Shown piece after piece: positions 1 through 7,997 of a DNA stretch of 46,754 bases. Each line of letters begins with the position of its first letter. The first letter of the stretch is position 1. Below the pieces are notes generated by a model. That model was not told the origin of the DNA. It worked only from the letters and a program-made list of their open reading frames with translations, and made no database searches. A program made the position numbers and the translations under genes. The DNA is from Flammeovirgaceae bacterium UBA2371 (GTDB lineage: Bacteria > Bacteroidota > Bacteroidia > Cytophagales > Cyclobacteriaceae), in assembly GCA_002345965.1 (NCBI GenBank), contig DDTF01000061.1, positions 1 to 46,754 on the forward strand. Direction: 5' to 3'.

Positions 1-1
1 T

Positions 2-1333
2 GATCAGGCGCTTACACGAGAAATATTCAAAGAACTTATTGAAATCAATACCACCCATTCTACCGGCAACACCACAGAGGCAGCTGAAGCCATGGCTGCG
101 CGACTCAAAGCAGCTGGCTTTGAAGACAAAGACCTTTTTATTGGCGGCAGTCATCCCAAAAGAGGCAACCTGGTAGCCACCTTGCGCGGCACCGGAACAA
201 AGAAACCCATAATACTAATGGCCCATATCGATGTAGTGGAAGCCAACCCTACCGACTGGTCTTTCGACCCATTCAAGTTTCAGGAGATTGATGGCTACTA
301 CTATGCACGCGGCAGCAGCGATGACAAAGCCATGGCCTCTATTTTTGTGGCCAACCTCATCCGTTTGAAAAAAGAAAATTACCAACCCGAACGCGACATT
401 ATGGTAGCCTTGACTGCTGATGAAGAAGGAGGCGACAACAACGGCATCGCCTGGCTGATCGCCAACTATCCTCCGTTCAAAACGGCAGAGTTCGCCATCA
501 ACGAAGGCGGTGGTGGACAAGCCAAAGACGGAAAAAAAGTATTGAACGGTGTGCAGTTGAGTGAAAAGGTATACCAAAGTTTTAATCTGGAAATCAAAGA
601 TCCGGGTGGACACAGCTCTTTGCCCCGAAAAGACAACCCGATTTATCATTTGGCCAAAGCATTAACCAACCTGGCTGAATATGATTTTCCGATCAACCTC
701 AATGATGGCACGCGTGCTTTCTTTGAGCGCTCTTCCAAAATAGAAACAGGACAACTGGCGGCCGATATGAAAGGCATCATACAAACCCCTCCCGATGCCG
801 GAGCCGTGCAAAGACTTTCTGCTTCTCCTTATTATAATGCATTGTTGCGCACCACCTGTGTGGCCACCATGCTGGATGCAGGCCATGCAGAAAATGCCTT
901 ACCTCAGACAGCCACAGCAGTAGTGAATTGTAGAATGTTACCCGGAGAAGATCCTGAAAAAATAAAGGCGCAGTTGATCAGCGTATTTGACGACAACAGA
1001 ATCAGCGTTACACCAATGGCCCCAGCTAAAGCCAGTCCGCCCTCCCCACTCGATCCACAGGTGATAGGTCCTATTGAAAAAGTGACGACCAAAATGTGGC
1101 CCGGTGTTCCCGTGATCCCGGTAATGTCTACTGGCGCTACCGATGGCGCCCACACCCGCAATGCAGGTATTCCTACCTACGGGGTTTCAGGATTGTTCAG
1201 CGACATTGACGACAAGCGTGCCCACGGCAAAGACGAGCGCATCAATGTAAAAGCCTATTACGAGGGACAGGAGTTTCTGTATCAATTGACCAAAGAGTTG
1301 ACCCAGCCGATAAAAGTAGGATCCAAGCGATAG
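2..1333 (+). CDS. M20-family metallopeptidase (5' truncated)
   Basis: Zinc-dependent exopeptidase or deacylase of the M20/M25/M40 family. The frame is open to the left window edge, so the true start and any signal peptide lie outside. Metal-binding motifs are present in family order: HIDVV (His codon at 224), the bridging Asp of DDKAMA (about 320), the catalytic and ligand pair DEEGG (419-433), a TGATDGAHT segment near 1132 and the late ligand in HGKDE (His codon at 1223). The middle section corresponds to the dimerisation/lid domain, including GGHSSLP near 606. The visible 443 residues make up nearly the whole catalytic unit. It probably hydrolyses di- or tripeptides in the periplasm or cytoplasm; the substrate cannot be read from sequence. 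A factor-independent terminator follows directly. The family is secure; the specificity is not. Confidence 0.9.
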   Translation, partial: DQALTREIFKELIEINTTHSTGNTTEAAEAMAARLKAAGFEDKDLFIGGSHPKRGNLVATLRGTGTKKPIILMAHIDVVEANPTDWSFDPFKFQEIDGYYYARGSSDDKAMASIFVANLIRLKKENYQPERDIMVALTADEEGGDNNGIAWLIANYPPFKTAEFAINEGGGGQAKDGKKVLNGVQLSEKVYQSFNLEIKDPGGHSSLPRKDNPIYHLAKALTNLAEYDFPINLNDGTRAFFERSSKIETGQLAADMKGIIQTPPDAGAVQRLSASPYYNALLRTTCVATMLDAGHAENALPQTATAVVNCRMLPGEDPEKIKAQLISVFDDNRISVTPMAPAKASPPSPLDPQVIGPIEKVTTKMWPGVPVIPVMSTGATDGAHTRNAGIPTYGVSGLFSDIDDKRAHGKDERINVKAYYEGQEFLYQLTKELTQPIKVGSKR

Positions 1334-1357
1334 TATAACGCTACTTCAGCATTAAGT

Positions 1358-1390
1358 AAAACCCGCTTCAAAGGCGGGTTTTCTTGTTTT
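1358..1390 (+). terminator. Factor-independent terminator of the M20 peptidase gene
   Basis: Perfect 9-bp stem AAAACCCGC (1358-1366) and GCGGGTTTT (1374-1382) with a 7-nt loop TTCAAAG, followed by a T-rich run to 1390. It lies 25 nt after the stop codon. The stem is flanked by A and T tracts, so it may work in both directions. Confidence 0.85.
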
Positions 1391-1572
1391 ATATCTATGG
1401 TAAGGTTTTTCGTGAACTGACTTAGGTTTGCGCAAATTGAAAGGGCGTTCTACCCTCCTCATCCGGTTAAGTATATTTCCGCTTCTCAGTCAGTTTTTTT
1501 ATTCCCTAACTTTGGTGCCTGAACTGCAATAAAGTTCTGGTAGTAATCTAACAATGTATAAACAGGATATAA

Positions 1573-2295
1573 ATGACAATTAGCAAAGTAGCAATCCCCC
1601 TTTTTGCCATGATGTTGAGTTGTAGCTCCACTAAAAAAGAAACGGTTTCGGATAACACCTATTCAGACGTGGTCGTTATCGGAGCAATGAAAAATGTAAT
1701 GTGGAAGGGTGAATTGGGCAGCAGCATTAACCTTGATACCATTTCAAACAAAAAAGGTCTTTTCGGCCTTGGCCCCGAAAGCTACCTGACAGGCGAACTG
1801 CTCATCAATGATGGGAAAAGCTATGTATCCAGAGTGACTTCTGATTCAACCATGGTGGTTGAGCAAAGTTTTGATGTTTCAGCCCCATTCTTTGTTTATG
1901 CCCACGTTAAGGATTGGAACGAAATTGAGCTGCCCTCCACTTTAAAGACCATTCAGGATTTGGAAAAATTCATTGATGAACAAACAGCTGAAAAGAAACG
2001 ACCATTTGCGTTCAAACTAGTTGGGAAAATTGGAAAGGCCGTCATTCATATACAAAACCTGCCTGCAGGCACCAAGGTTGCTTCGCCTGACGATGCCCAC
2101 CAGGGACAGGTAAAATATACACTTCAAAACGAAGAGGCCGAAATAGTTGGATTTTTTTCAACCAAGCACAAAGGCATTTTTACACATCACGATTCCTATT
2201 TGCATATGCATTTAATTACAAAAGATGAGCGCAAAATTGGACACTTAGACGCATTGGAAGTTGAAAACTTGAAATTGTATCTGCCCAAAAAATAA
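1573..2295 (+). CDS. Exported lipoprotein of the alpha-acetolactate decarboxylase family
   Basis: The 240-residue protein has a lipoprotein signal (lipobox MLSC, Cys17), so it should be membrane-anchored outside the cytoplasm. The body resembles alpha-acetolactate decarboxylase, which converts acetolactate to acetoin. It has a GEL segment with Glu75 followed by DGKSY, and a C-terminal LHMH...GH motif with His211, His213 and His224. The H-x-H-x10-H spacing equals the zinc triad I recall for the Brevibacillus enzyme. The conserved active-site Arg expected about 49 residues before the first His is not visible; that position falls in a HIQNLP segment (Gln161/Asn162). No acetolactate synthase gene is nearby. 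A TAACTTTG (1507-1514) could be the -7 element. It may be a true periplasmic decarboxylase or a family member with altered chemistry. Confidence 0.7.
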   Translation: MTISKVAIPLFAMMLSCSSTKKETVSDNTYSDVVVIGAMKNVMWKGELGSSINLDTISNKKGLFGLGPESYLTGELLINDGKSYVSRVTSDSTMVVEQSFDVSAPFFVYAHVKDWNEIELPSTLKTIQDLEKFIDEQTAEKKRPFAFKLVGKIGKAVIHIQNLPAGTKVASPDDAHQGQVKYTLQNEEAEIVGFFSTKHKGIFTHHDSYLHMHLITKDERKIGHLDALEVENLKLYLPKK

Positions 2296-2398
2296 AACCG
2301 GCTTGATCAGTAAAAAAAATGGTTGGGCTCACAAGCTATGGCCATCGAAAGATTAGTCTCCTGACAGATCCTCAAACTGATAAATTTTATCTCATTGC

Positions 2399-2428
2399 TT
2401 GTATAGTTAGGATTCCTTACTATATTTG
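2399..2428 (+). promoter_or_regulatory. Bacteroidota-type promoter upstream of the mini-thioredoxin gene
   Basis: A TTG (2399-2401) is followed after 19 nt by TATATTTG (2421-2428), a perfect match to the -7 consensus TAnnTTTG. The predicted transcription start is near 2434, about 30 nt before the ATG at 2465. It probably drives the thiol-redox block. Confidence 0.6.
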
Positions 2429-2464
2429 TAACGCAATATCGCATCAACAAAACCATTATCACCC

Positions 2465-2698
2465 ATGAAAAAATCTATCTTTTATCACGCAGGATGTCCC
2501 GTATGCCTCAGTGCCGAGCATGACATCATTGAGCTAATAGGCGCTCAAAACGTAGAAATCGTACACTTTGGAGAAGACAAATCGCGCATAGCGGAAGCGG
2601 AGAAAGCAGGTGTAAAATCCGTACCCGCTATGGTGACTCCCAATGGCAATGTGCTCCACATCAACTTTGGCGCCTCAATGTCGGAGGTTAAAGCCTAA
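2465..2698 (+). CDS. Small thioredoxin/glutaredoxin-like protein with CxxC
   Basis: A 77-residue cytoplasmic protein (no signal peptide) with CPVC at residues 11-14 after the first beta strand and a VPAM cis-proline-like segment near residue 57, both hallmarks of a compact thioredoxin or glutaredoxin fold. It is shorter than classical thioredoxin (about 105 residues). It probably carries out dithiol-disulfide exchange. Good promoter elements precede it. It opens a run of small redox-motif genes (DUF2024, redoxin-like protein, Cys-cluster MarR), which suggests a shared thiol or metal function. The partner is unknown. Confidence 0.75.
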   Translation: MKKSIFYHAGCPVCLSAEHDIIELIGAQNVEIVHFGEDKSRIAEAEKAGVKSVPAMVTPNGNVLHINFGASMSEVKA

Positions 2699-2743
2699 AT
2701 TCTTTCTTGTGATGATTTGGATTCCTTATTTTAAACAACACCT

Positions 2744-3007
2744 ATGAAGGTAGCCGTTTGGGATACTTACGTTATGCGAGAAGATGGGCACCCTATGCAC
2801 TTTGATATTCTCGTACCAGAGAATATGAAAGACAAAGATGTCATCTATAATTATGGAAAGGCATTTCTCAAAAGCAGACCTTTCAAAACCGGTGATCTCA
2901 CTTCCAGGGAATGTCAGTTTTGCCACATCGAGCAAGCTACTCCCGAAATAGTGACACAGATTGAAAAGGAAGGCTACTCCATTGTAGAAATGGAAAACTG
3001 TGATTGA
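2744..3007 (+). CDS. DUF2024 family protein
   Basis: An 87-residue protein that matches the family of Nitrosomonas NE1680: an N-terminal VWDTYV segment, DGHPMHFDI near residues 14-22, a Cys-x2-Cys-His motif (Cys57, Cys60, His61) and a C-terminal KEGYSIVEME segment ending in a Cys. No biochemical function is known to me for this family. The conserved cysteines and histidine and the setting between two thioredoxin-like genes suggest a redox or metal-binding role; this is inference. It ends with TGA at 3007, directly before the next ATG at 3009, which implies co-translation. Confidence 0.8.
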   Translation: MKVAVWDTYVMREDGHPMHFDILVPENMKDKDVIYNYGKAFLKSRPFKTGDLTSRECQFCHIEQATPEIVTQIEKEGYSIVEMENCD

Positions 3008-3008
3008 A

Positions 3009-3629
3009 ATGCAAAAACTTGATCTGCAATATCGAGCGCTACTCAAAGGGGAGTTCAGTTTAAAAGAACTGAACTTCCTTTTCTTTTTTCAGGTCAACTG
3101 CCCGGGGTGTTTCCTTTATGGCTTCCCGATGGTAAACCAACTGTACGAGGAGTTCCACCCAAACATCTCCTTCCTGGGTATTTCTACAGCCTTTGAAGAT
3201 TTTGAATGGAACAATGAAGTAAATACGCGCTTGCTATTGGAACGCCAGGAAGTAGTGGGGGAAACAAAAAAAGCGCTGCAACAGCAAGGATTAACTTCTT
3301 TTCCTTTGCCGATTCCTTTCCCTGTGGCCATGGACAAAAAAGCAGACGCTTCTTTTGACTATCAGTCTGCAGCCACCCGACTGTGCAGGGCTTTTCCCAA
3401 TTTCTCTATCCGTTCACAATCTGAACAGGATGCCATGACCAAAAATGCATTGAACTACTTGATGGCGCAGGAATCCATATCACTCACTTTTACTTTAAAT
3501 CAGCTGCGAGGCACACCTACTTTTCTGGTCATCAATAAGAAATTTGAAATTTTACATCATTCGTTTGGCCACACCCCCCTGTTGGAGATGAAAAAGATGC
3601 TAAGTGACTTCGTTCATCAACTAGGATAA
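3009..3629 (+). CDS. Thioredoxin-fold (redoxin/TlpA-like) protein with CPGC
   Basis: About 206 residues. A hydrophobic beta strand leads into CPGC (Cys31, Cys34), then a long helix-rich insert, and a cis-proline motif GTPTFLVI near residue 169, as in AhpC/TlpA-type thioredoxin-fold proteins. No signal peptide is seen, so it is probably cytoplasmic. I chose ATG at 3009; an in-frame GTG at 3000 overlaps the end of the DUF2024 gene and would add three residues. The CPGC dipeptide differs from the thioredoxin CGPC order. It is likely co-transcribed with the DUF2024 gene and followed 13 nt later by the MarR gene. Substrate unknown. Confidence 0.7.
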   Translation: MQKLDLQYRALLKGEFSLKELNFLFFFQVNCPGCFLYGFPMVNQLYEEFHPNISFLGISTAFEDFEWNNEVNTRLLLERQEVVGETKKALQQQGLTSFPLPIPFPVAMDKKADASFDYQSAATRLCRAFPNFSIRSQSEQDAMTKNALNYLMAQESISLTFTLNQLRGTPTFLVINKKFEILHHSFGHTPLLEMKKMLSDFVHQLG

Positions 3630-3642
3630 TTAACTTTATCCC

Positions 3643-4251
3643 GTGAGCAAAAGTATTTTCAATCCAAAGCACCAACAAATAGACATTTCCACTAAAATCG
3701 TAGCAGGACTGGAGCGGATATCCGAAGCATTCAAAGTCTTATTGTGGGATAAAGCCAAAGCATTAGGGTTGAGCCCCATCCAAATTCAACTTCTGATTTT
3801 TGTTGCCTATCACAAACCCGAGTTGTGCAATGTGAGCCACCTGGCCAGAGAGTTTAACATCACCAAACCCACCGTGAGTGATGCCGTACGTATGCTGGAG
3901 CAAAAGAAGTTGATAGTAAAAGATTTCTCTTCCGCTGATAGCCGAAGCTATTCCATTGGCTTGTCCGCCACTGGAAAAAAAGTGGTAGCTGAAACAGAAA
4001 ATTTTGCCAACCCGTTAAAAACCCAGTTGGGTAACATCCAGCAAAAGGATTTAGAAAATTTATTTTCTTCCTTAAGCCATTTAATTTATCAACTGAACCG
4101 CAATGGCATTCTAAGCGTGCAACGCACCTGCTACGGCTGCAAGTTCTATAGTCATACCAAAAAGAAAGACCATTGCAATCTTTTAAATATGCAATTAAAA
4201 AAAGAAGATATAAGACTGGATTGTCCGGAATTTGAAGAGGTGGCGAGTTAG
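3643..4251 (+). CDS. MarR-family regulator with C-terminal four-cysteine cluster
   Basis: 202 residues starting at GTG. Residues about 15-150 form a MarR winged helix: recognition helix around NITKPTVSDAVRMLEQKKLI and a wing with DSRSYSIGLS. After it, an extra C-terminal segment holds Cys163, Cys166, Cys178 and Cys194 (C-x2-C-x11-C-x15-C) plus His171 and His177, which could bind an Fe-S cluster or zinc. Most MarR proteins end near residue 150, so this is an appended sensor-like module. It sits at the 3' end of the thioredoxin/DUF2024 block and may sense redox state or metal and control that block. No operator could be recognised. Confidence 0.8.
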   Translation: MSKSIFNPKHQQIDISTKIVAGLERISEAFKVLLWDKAKALGLSPIQIQLLIFVAYHKPELCNVSHLAREFNITKPTVSDAVRMLEQKKLIVKDFSSADSRSYSIGLSATGKKVVAETENFANPLKTQLGNIQQKDLENLFSSLSHLIYQLNRNGILSVQRTCYGCKFYSHTKKKDHCNLLNMQLKKEDIRLDCPEFEEVAS

Positions 4252-4279
4252 CCCCTACCCCACTTACAAGATTCCAGAT

Positions 4280-5158
4280 TTACTTTTTACTCAGGTTCTC
4301 GGCCACCATCAACACAAAGTCCTTTCCCTTTACAAATCCCTTTCCCCACTCCGCATCGTACTTAGTGGCAATAGGCAGGTTGGCTACATCTGCTACCTTG
4401 GTTCCCTTCTTTAAAGCCGCGGCCACGGCATCACGTATTTCTGCCAGCCGGTCGCGAAAAGCCTTCACGTCTTTTTTGGTGGCGAGCTCTCCATGACCAG
4501 GAATAATCTTTGAGTTATCGTCCATCAACGCCAGCATCTTGTCCAGTGAGTCAATAAACCCATCAATGCCTCCTCCATTACTCACGTCTACATAAGGATA
4601 ACCATACTGCACATACATATCTCCCATGTGAAACACATTAGCATTCCTAAATTTAACAATCACATCGCCATCGGTGTGCCCGTTGAAAAAATGGTGCAGT
4701 TCAAGATCCTCACCATTCCAGTGAAGGTTCATGCGATCAGGAAATGTGATAACAGGCCATGCCTCCTTATCCCGCGGTGGACTTACTGTCTCTCCCCGCT
4801 TCGATTCCTTCATCATGCGATCGCGCACATTGTCATGGGCCACAATGGTAATGCCCCACTTTGCAAAATTTTCGTTGCCTCCGGTATGGTCGCCATGGAT
4901 ATGCGTATTGATCAGCATCTTAATAGTGCCACCACCTTCATCCAGTACCGCTTGCGCAATTTTCCCTGACAAGGGCCCAAACTGATTGTCGATAATAAGG
5001 GCACCATCGGCTCCTTTGATAAAACCAATATTCCCTCCAGCACCCGTCATCATGTATATATTATCGGTGATTTTAACGGGTTTTATTTTTACAGCATCGA
5101 AATCCTGTTGTGCCTGTGCGGCAAAAACAATACAAAGTAGAAGAGCTGATAAACGCAT
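4280..5158 (-). CDS. Exported metallo-beta-lactamase-fold hydrolase
   Basis: 292 residues from ATG at 5158. The frame extends further upstream, but the hydrophobic stretch followed by AQAQ only makes a signal peptide from this start. The binuclear zinc signature is complete: H-x-H-x-D-H (His86, His88, Asp90, His91), GHTDGD (His161), the bridging Asp in HMGDM (Asp180) and PGHGE (His222). Family members include beta-lactamases, quorum-quenching lactonases and other hydrolases. The predicted periplasmic location fits several of these, and the sequence does not decide the substrate. It is divergent from the methyltransferase fusion gene and convergent with the MarR gene, 28 nt apart. Confidence 0.85.
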   Translation of the reverse strand: MRLSALLLCIVFAAQAQQDFDAVKIKPVKITDNIYMMTGAGGNIGFIKGADGALIIDNQFGPLSGKIAQAVLDEGGGTIKMLINTHIHGDHTGGNENFAKWGITIVAHDNVRDRMMKESKRGETVSPPRDKEAWPVITFPDRMNLHWNGEDLELHHFFNGHTDGDVIVKFRNANVFHMGDMYVQYGYPYVDVSNGGGIDGFIDSLDKMLALMDDNSKIIPGHGELATKKDVKAFRDRLAEIRDAVAAALKKGTKVADVANLPIATKYDAEWGKGFVKGKDFVLMVAENLSKK

Positions 5159-5230
5159 ATGGAGGTGTTTTTTGGTGATTACCAATTTACCATTTTTGGC
5201 TTTGAAATAATACACTGCGCAAGAATCAGG

Positions 5231-5261
5231 TTGAAAAACAACGCAAACAGGGGCAGCTTTG
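5231..5261 (+). promoter_or_regulatory. Candidate promoter of the HTH/methyltransferase gene
   Basis: TTG at 5231-5233, 20 nt spacer, CAGCTTTG at 5254-5261 (one mismatch to TAnnTTTG). The predicted start of transcription near 5267 precedes the ATG at 5283 and argues against a more upstream TTG start codon at 5259. Confidence 0.4.
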
Positions 5262-5282
5262 AACATCAAAAACAATAGCTTT

Positions 5283-6122
5283 ATGATTGTGTCATCGCAA
5301 AACATCAATTATTACCGGATCGAGCAGGCCATTAAATACCTGGAAGAAAATTTCCAACGCCAGCCCGAATTGGACGAGGTTGCAGAAAAAGTGCACCTGA
5401 GCCCGTTTCATTTTCAACGGATCTTTTCGGAGTGGGCAGGCATCAGTCCCAAGCGATTTCTTCAATTTCTCACTGTAGACTATTTGAAACAAAAACTCCA
5501 AGAGAGTAAAAACCTCAGCGAGGCAGCAGAATCGGCCGGACTTTCCAGTCAGTCGAGGGTCTATGATTTATTTACTACGTTGGAGGCTGTCACTCCGCAA
5601 GAGTACAAAATGCAGGGAGCCGGTATTAACATTGAGTATGGGATACACGAAACCCCTTTTGGTCAATGTTTGATTGGTGTCACTGAGCGCGGTATTTGCT
5701 GGTTGTCTTTTATCTCTGACGAACCGAATGCTGAGGTTGAGCAGATGAAAACACACTGGCACAATTCCATCTTTCATCAAAATCAGACGTTCACAGACGG
5801 TATCATCCGATCGATTTTTAATAAAAGTAAAGAAGCCAAGCTGCATTTGTTTGTGAAAGGAACCAACTTCCAGATTAAAGTTTGGGATGCCCTATTGAAA
5901 ATTCCAACAGGTAGTGTTACCACCTACCAGGGCATTGCTGAAAATGTAAACTCACCACGCGCCATGCAGGCGGTAGGTTCTGCAGTAGGTTCCAACCACA
6001 TCGCCTACCTTATCCCCTGTCATAGGGTAATTCGTAAAGACGGTATTCTTGGTGAATACCGATGGAGCAGTACAAGAAAGAAAAGCATGATCGGATGGGA
6101 AATGGCTAAGCAGGCGGGTTAA
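5283..6122 (+). CDS. AraC-type HTH / methylated-DNA-protein-cysteine methyltransferase fusion
   Basis: 279 residues. Residues about 10-95 form an AraC/XylS HTH domain (ERIIE-like start, SPFHFQRIFSEWAGISPKRF). Residues about 110-279 form O6-alkylguanine-DNA alkyltransferase with the acceptor motif PCHRV (Cys246, codon at 6018) followed by GILGEYRW. It removes alkyl groups from O6-alkylguanine onto Cys246, and the HTH may autoregulate or aid DNA binding. Unlike Escherichia coli Ada it lacks the N-terminal zinc domain that senses methyl phosphotriesters, so any induction must work differently. I start at ATG 5283 rather than an upstream TTG. This fusion architecture is common in environmental bacteria. 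Confidence 0.88.
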   Translation: MIVSSQNINYYRIEQAIKYLEENFQRQPELDEVAEKVHLSPFHFQRIFSEWAGISPKRFLQFLTVDYLKQKLQESKNLSEAAESAGLSSQSRVYDLFTTLEAVTPQEYKMQGAGINIEYGIHETPFGQCLIGVTERGICWLSFISDEPNAEVEQMKTHWHNSIFHQNQTFTDGIIRSIFNKSKEAKLHLFVKGTNFQIKVWDALLKIPTGSVTTYQGIAENVNSPRAMQAVGSAVGSNHIAYLIPCHRVIRKDGILGEYRWSSTRKKSMIGWEMAKQAG

Positions 6123-6173
6123 AACAGAAGCGTGATAATAGTTGAACTAGCTCCATCTCCAAAATAAATTCAC

Positions 6174-6204
6174 TTGTCCATTAGTACAATAGGTGGTACT
6201 TTTC
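6174..6204 (+). promoter_or_regulatory. Candidate promoter of the M1 aminopeptidase gene
   Basis: TTG (6174-6176), 20 nt, then TACTTTTC (6197-6204), which matches TAnnTTTG except the last base. It lies 17 nt before the start codon. Confidence 0.4.
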
Positions 6205-6220
6205 ATAAAACTAATTCACT

Positions 6221-7816
6221 ATGCCACGCTTAGTATTCGCCCTAATTCTATTATTACTCATCAACCCGCTAATGGCCCAAAACCTGCGTTCCGGAGGAAA
6301 GCTCAAACCCGAACAGGCCATCATGGACATCCGTCACTATACCGTGGCTTTAAACGTAGACCCCGAAAAACAAAGCATCGATGGTTATACTGAAATTGAT
6401 CTCATCTTATCAGAAAATACCTCCGTACTATTATTTGATTTTTGGCATGGACTAAAAGTAGAACAGGTATGGGTGAACGGAAAGAAAAAACCTTTTGAGC
6501 ATGGAGATGACGATTTAATTAAAATCACGGATTCAAAGCCTTACGTGTCAGGAAGAATAAAAGTAAAAGTAGCTTATGGCGGCCAACCTGGAATTGCCGA
6601 AAGGCCACCATGGACAGGAGGCTTTCAGTGGAGCAAGGATGAGAATGGAAATCCATGGGTGTCGGTCACTTGCCAATCAGAAGGCGCCAAAATCTATTTC
6701 CCATGCAAAGATCATCCCAGTGACGAACCCAACGAAGGTGCCGAAATGATCATTACCGTTCCCAAAGGATTGACTGCCAATGCCCCTGGATTACTAAAAA
6801 AAGTTACACGCGGAAAAACTACAGACACCTGGCACTGGGAAACCAATTATACCATCAGCAACTACTGTATCCTTTTCAATATTGGCAAATACAAAAAGGT
6901 GACACGTCCTTACACAACTGTGGATGGTAACATCGTACCTATGGAGTTTTATGTGTTGGAAACCCACGCTGATCAGGGACCGCACCTATTGGAACGCCTC
7001 GAGCGTACCACACAAATTCTGGAGAAGTACTTTGGTGAATATCCATGGGCCAAGGAAAGAATTGGTATCGCTGAAACACCTCATTTGGGTATGGAACATC
7101 AAACCAACATTGCGTATGGTAATCAGTTCAAGTACACCAAAGTAGGAGGAGAAGATTTTGACTGGCTGCTCAACCATGAGTTTGGTCACGAATGGTGGGC
7201 CAACAAGGTGACCAACAAAGACTGGGCCCACATGTGGATACAAGAAGGCATTTGTAGTTTTGGCGATGCGTTGTACATCCGCGAATTGGAAGGAGAGGAA
7301 TCATACCTGAAGCGCATGCGCAATACCGCCCGCAATACACAAAATGTTAAACCCATTGTTCAGGGTGAGGAGATAGATTCTGACGAAGCTTACCATGGCG
7401 ATATTTATGGCAAAGGAGCCTTTTTCATGCATACACTTCGGTATGTATTAGGTGATGAAATTTTCTTTCCAACACTAAAAAAACTAGCCACAGATAATAA
7501 ATATACTTATGACAATTTTGTGACCACGGATGATGTAGAACAACTATTCAGCAGTACCTCAGGCCAAAATTTAAAACCCTTGTTTGATTTTTATCTGCGC
7601 ACAATTAATAAATTGGAAATAAGTGTGAGACAAGTTGAGGAGAACAAATTTGAAATCAGGCTGCTCAACTATGAAGGCATACTTCCTGTTGACATTCAAA
7701 TTGATGATACTTCTAAACGAACTCAACTAAGTAAAAAAGCCATTATTATAAATAGTCAGGGGTGGCCTCAGATTGACCCCAGGGGCTATTACTTAAAACG
7801 GGTGATTCTGGAATAA
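6221..7816 (+). CDS. Exported M1-family zinc aminopeptidase
   Basis: 531 residues with a Sec signal peptide ending near residue 19 (LMAQ). The N-terminal beta domain spans about 30-230. The catalytic domain holds a substrate-amino-end motif GMEHQ near residue 290 in place of the usual GAMEN, then HEFGH (His319, His323) and the third zinc ligand Glu342, giving the canonical HExxH-x18-E. It should release N-terminal residues from peptides outside the cytoplasm. The protein lacks the long C-terminal helical domain of PepN, which is usual for Bacteroidota M1 proteins of this size. Monocistronic as far as I can see. Confidence 0.92.
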   Translation: MPRLVFALILLLLINPLMAQNLRSGGKLKPEQAIMDIRHYTVALNVDPEKQSIDGYTEIDLILSENTSVLLFDFWHGLKVEQVWVNGKKKPFEHGDDDLIKITDSKPYVSGRIKVKVAYGGQPGIAERPPWTGGFQWSKDENGNPWVSVTCQSEGAKIYFPCKDHPSDEPNEGAEMIITVPKGLTANAPGLLKKVTRGKTTDTWHWETNYTISNYCILFNIGKYKKVTRPYTTVDGNIVPMEFYVLETHADQGPHLLERLERTTQILEKYFGEYPWAKERIGIAETPHLGMEHQTNIAYGNQFKYTKVGGEDFDWLLNHEFGHEWWANKVTNKDWAHMWIQEGICSFGDALYIRELEGEESYLKRMRNTARNTQNVKPIVQGEEIDSDEAYHGDIYGKGAFFMHTLRYVLGDEIFFPTLKKLATDNKYTYDNFVTTDDVEQLFSSTSGQNLKPLFDFYLRTINKLEISVRQVEENKFEIRLLNYEGILPVDIQIDDTSKRTQLSKKAIIINSQGWPQIDPRGYYLKRVILE

Positions 7817-7886
7817 TGGCTCCATTCTAGTCTTTTTTAGACTTCTAATTTGGTTGCTTTTGTGATTTTGTCAAAACAAGCCTCCA

Positions 7887-7904
7887 TTCTAATACGTTTC
7901 TAAT
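7887..7904 (+). promoter_or_regulatory. Tandem 11-bp-period direct repeat upstream of the response regulator
   Basis: TTCTAAT (7887-7893), spacer ACGT, TTCTAAT (7898-7904). A further TTCTAAT at 7843-7849 is 44 bp (4 x 11) upstream, in phase. A -7-like TACATTTA (7930-7937) follows 25 nt downstream. Heptamers repeated every 11 bp are the classical binding pattern of PhoB/OmpR-type regulators, so this is a likely autoregulatory operator for the adjacent gene product. The same pair recurs at 10071. Confidence 0.65.
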
Positions 7905-7997
7905 GTCGGAGCGGTGTTTAGGACCGGAATACATTTAATTTTAATGGTTATTCTGCTCTGAATAAACTCTGTAAGTCTTAGCTTTTAATAAAGAAAT

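Noticed and set aside
215..649. A 144-codon minus-strand frame opposite the M20 peptidase
   Set aside because: Covers the peptidase metal-binding region on the other strand and shows no family features.
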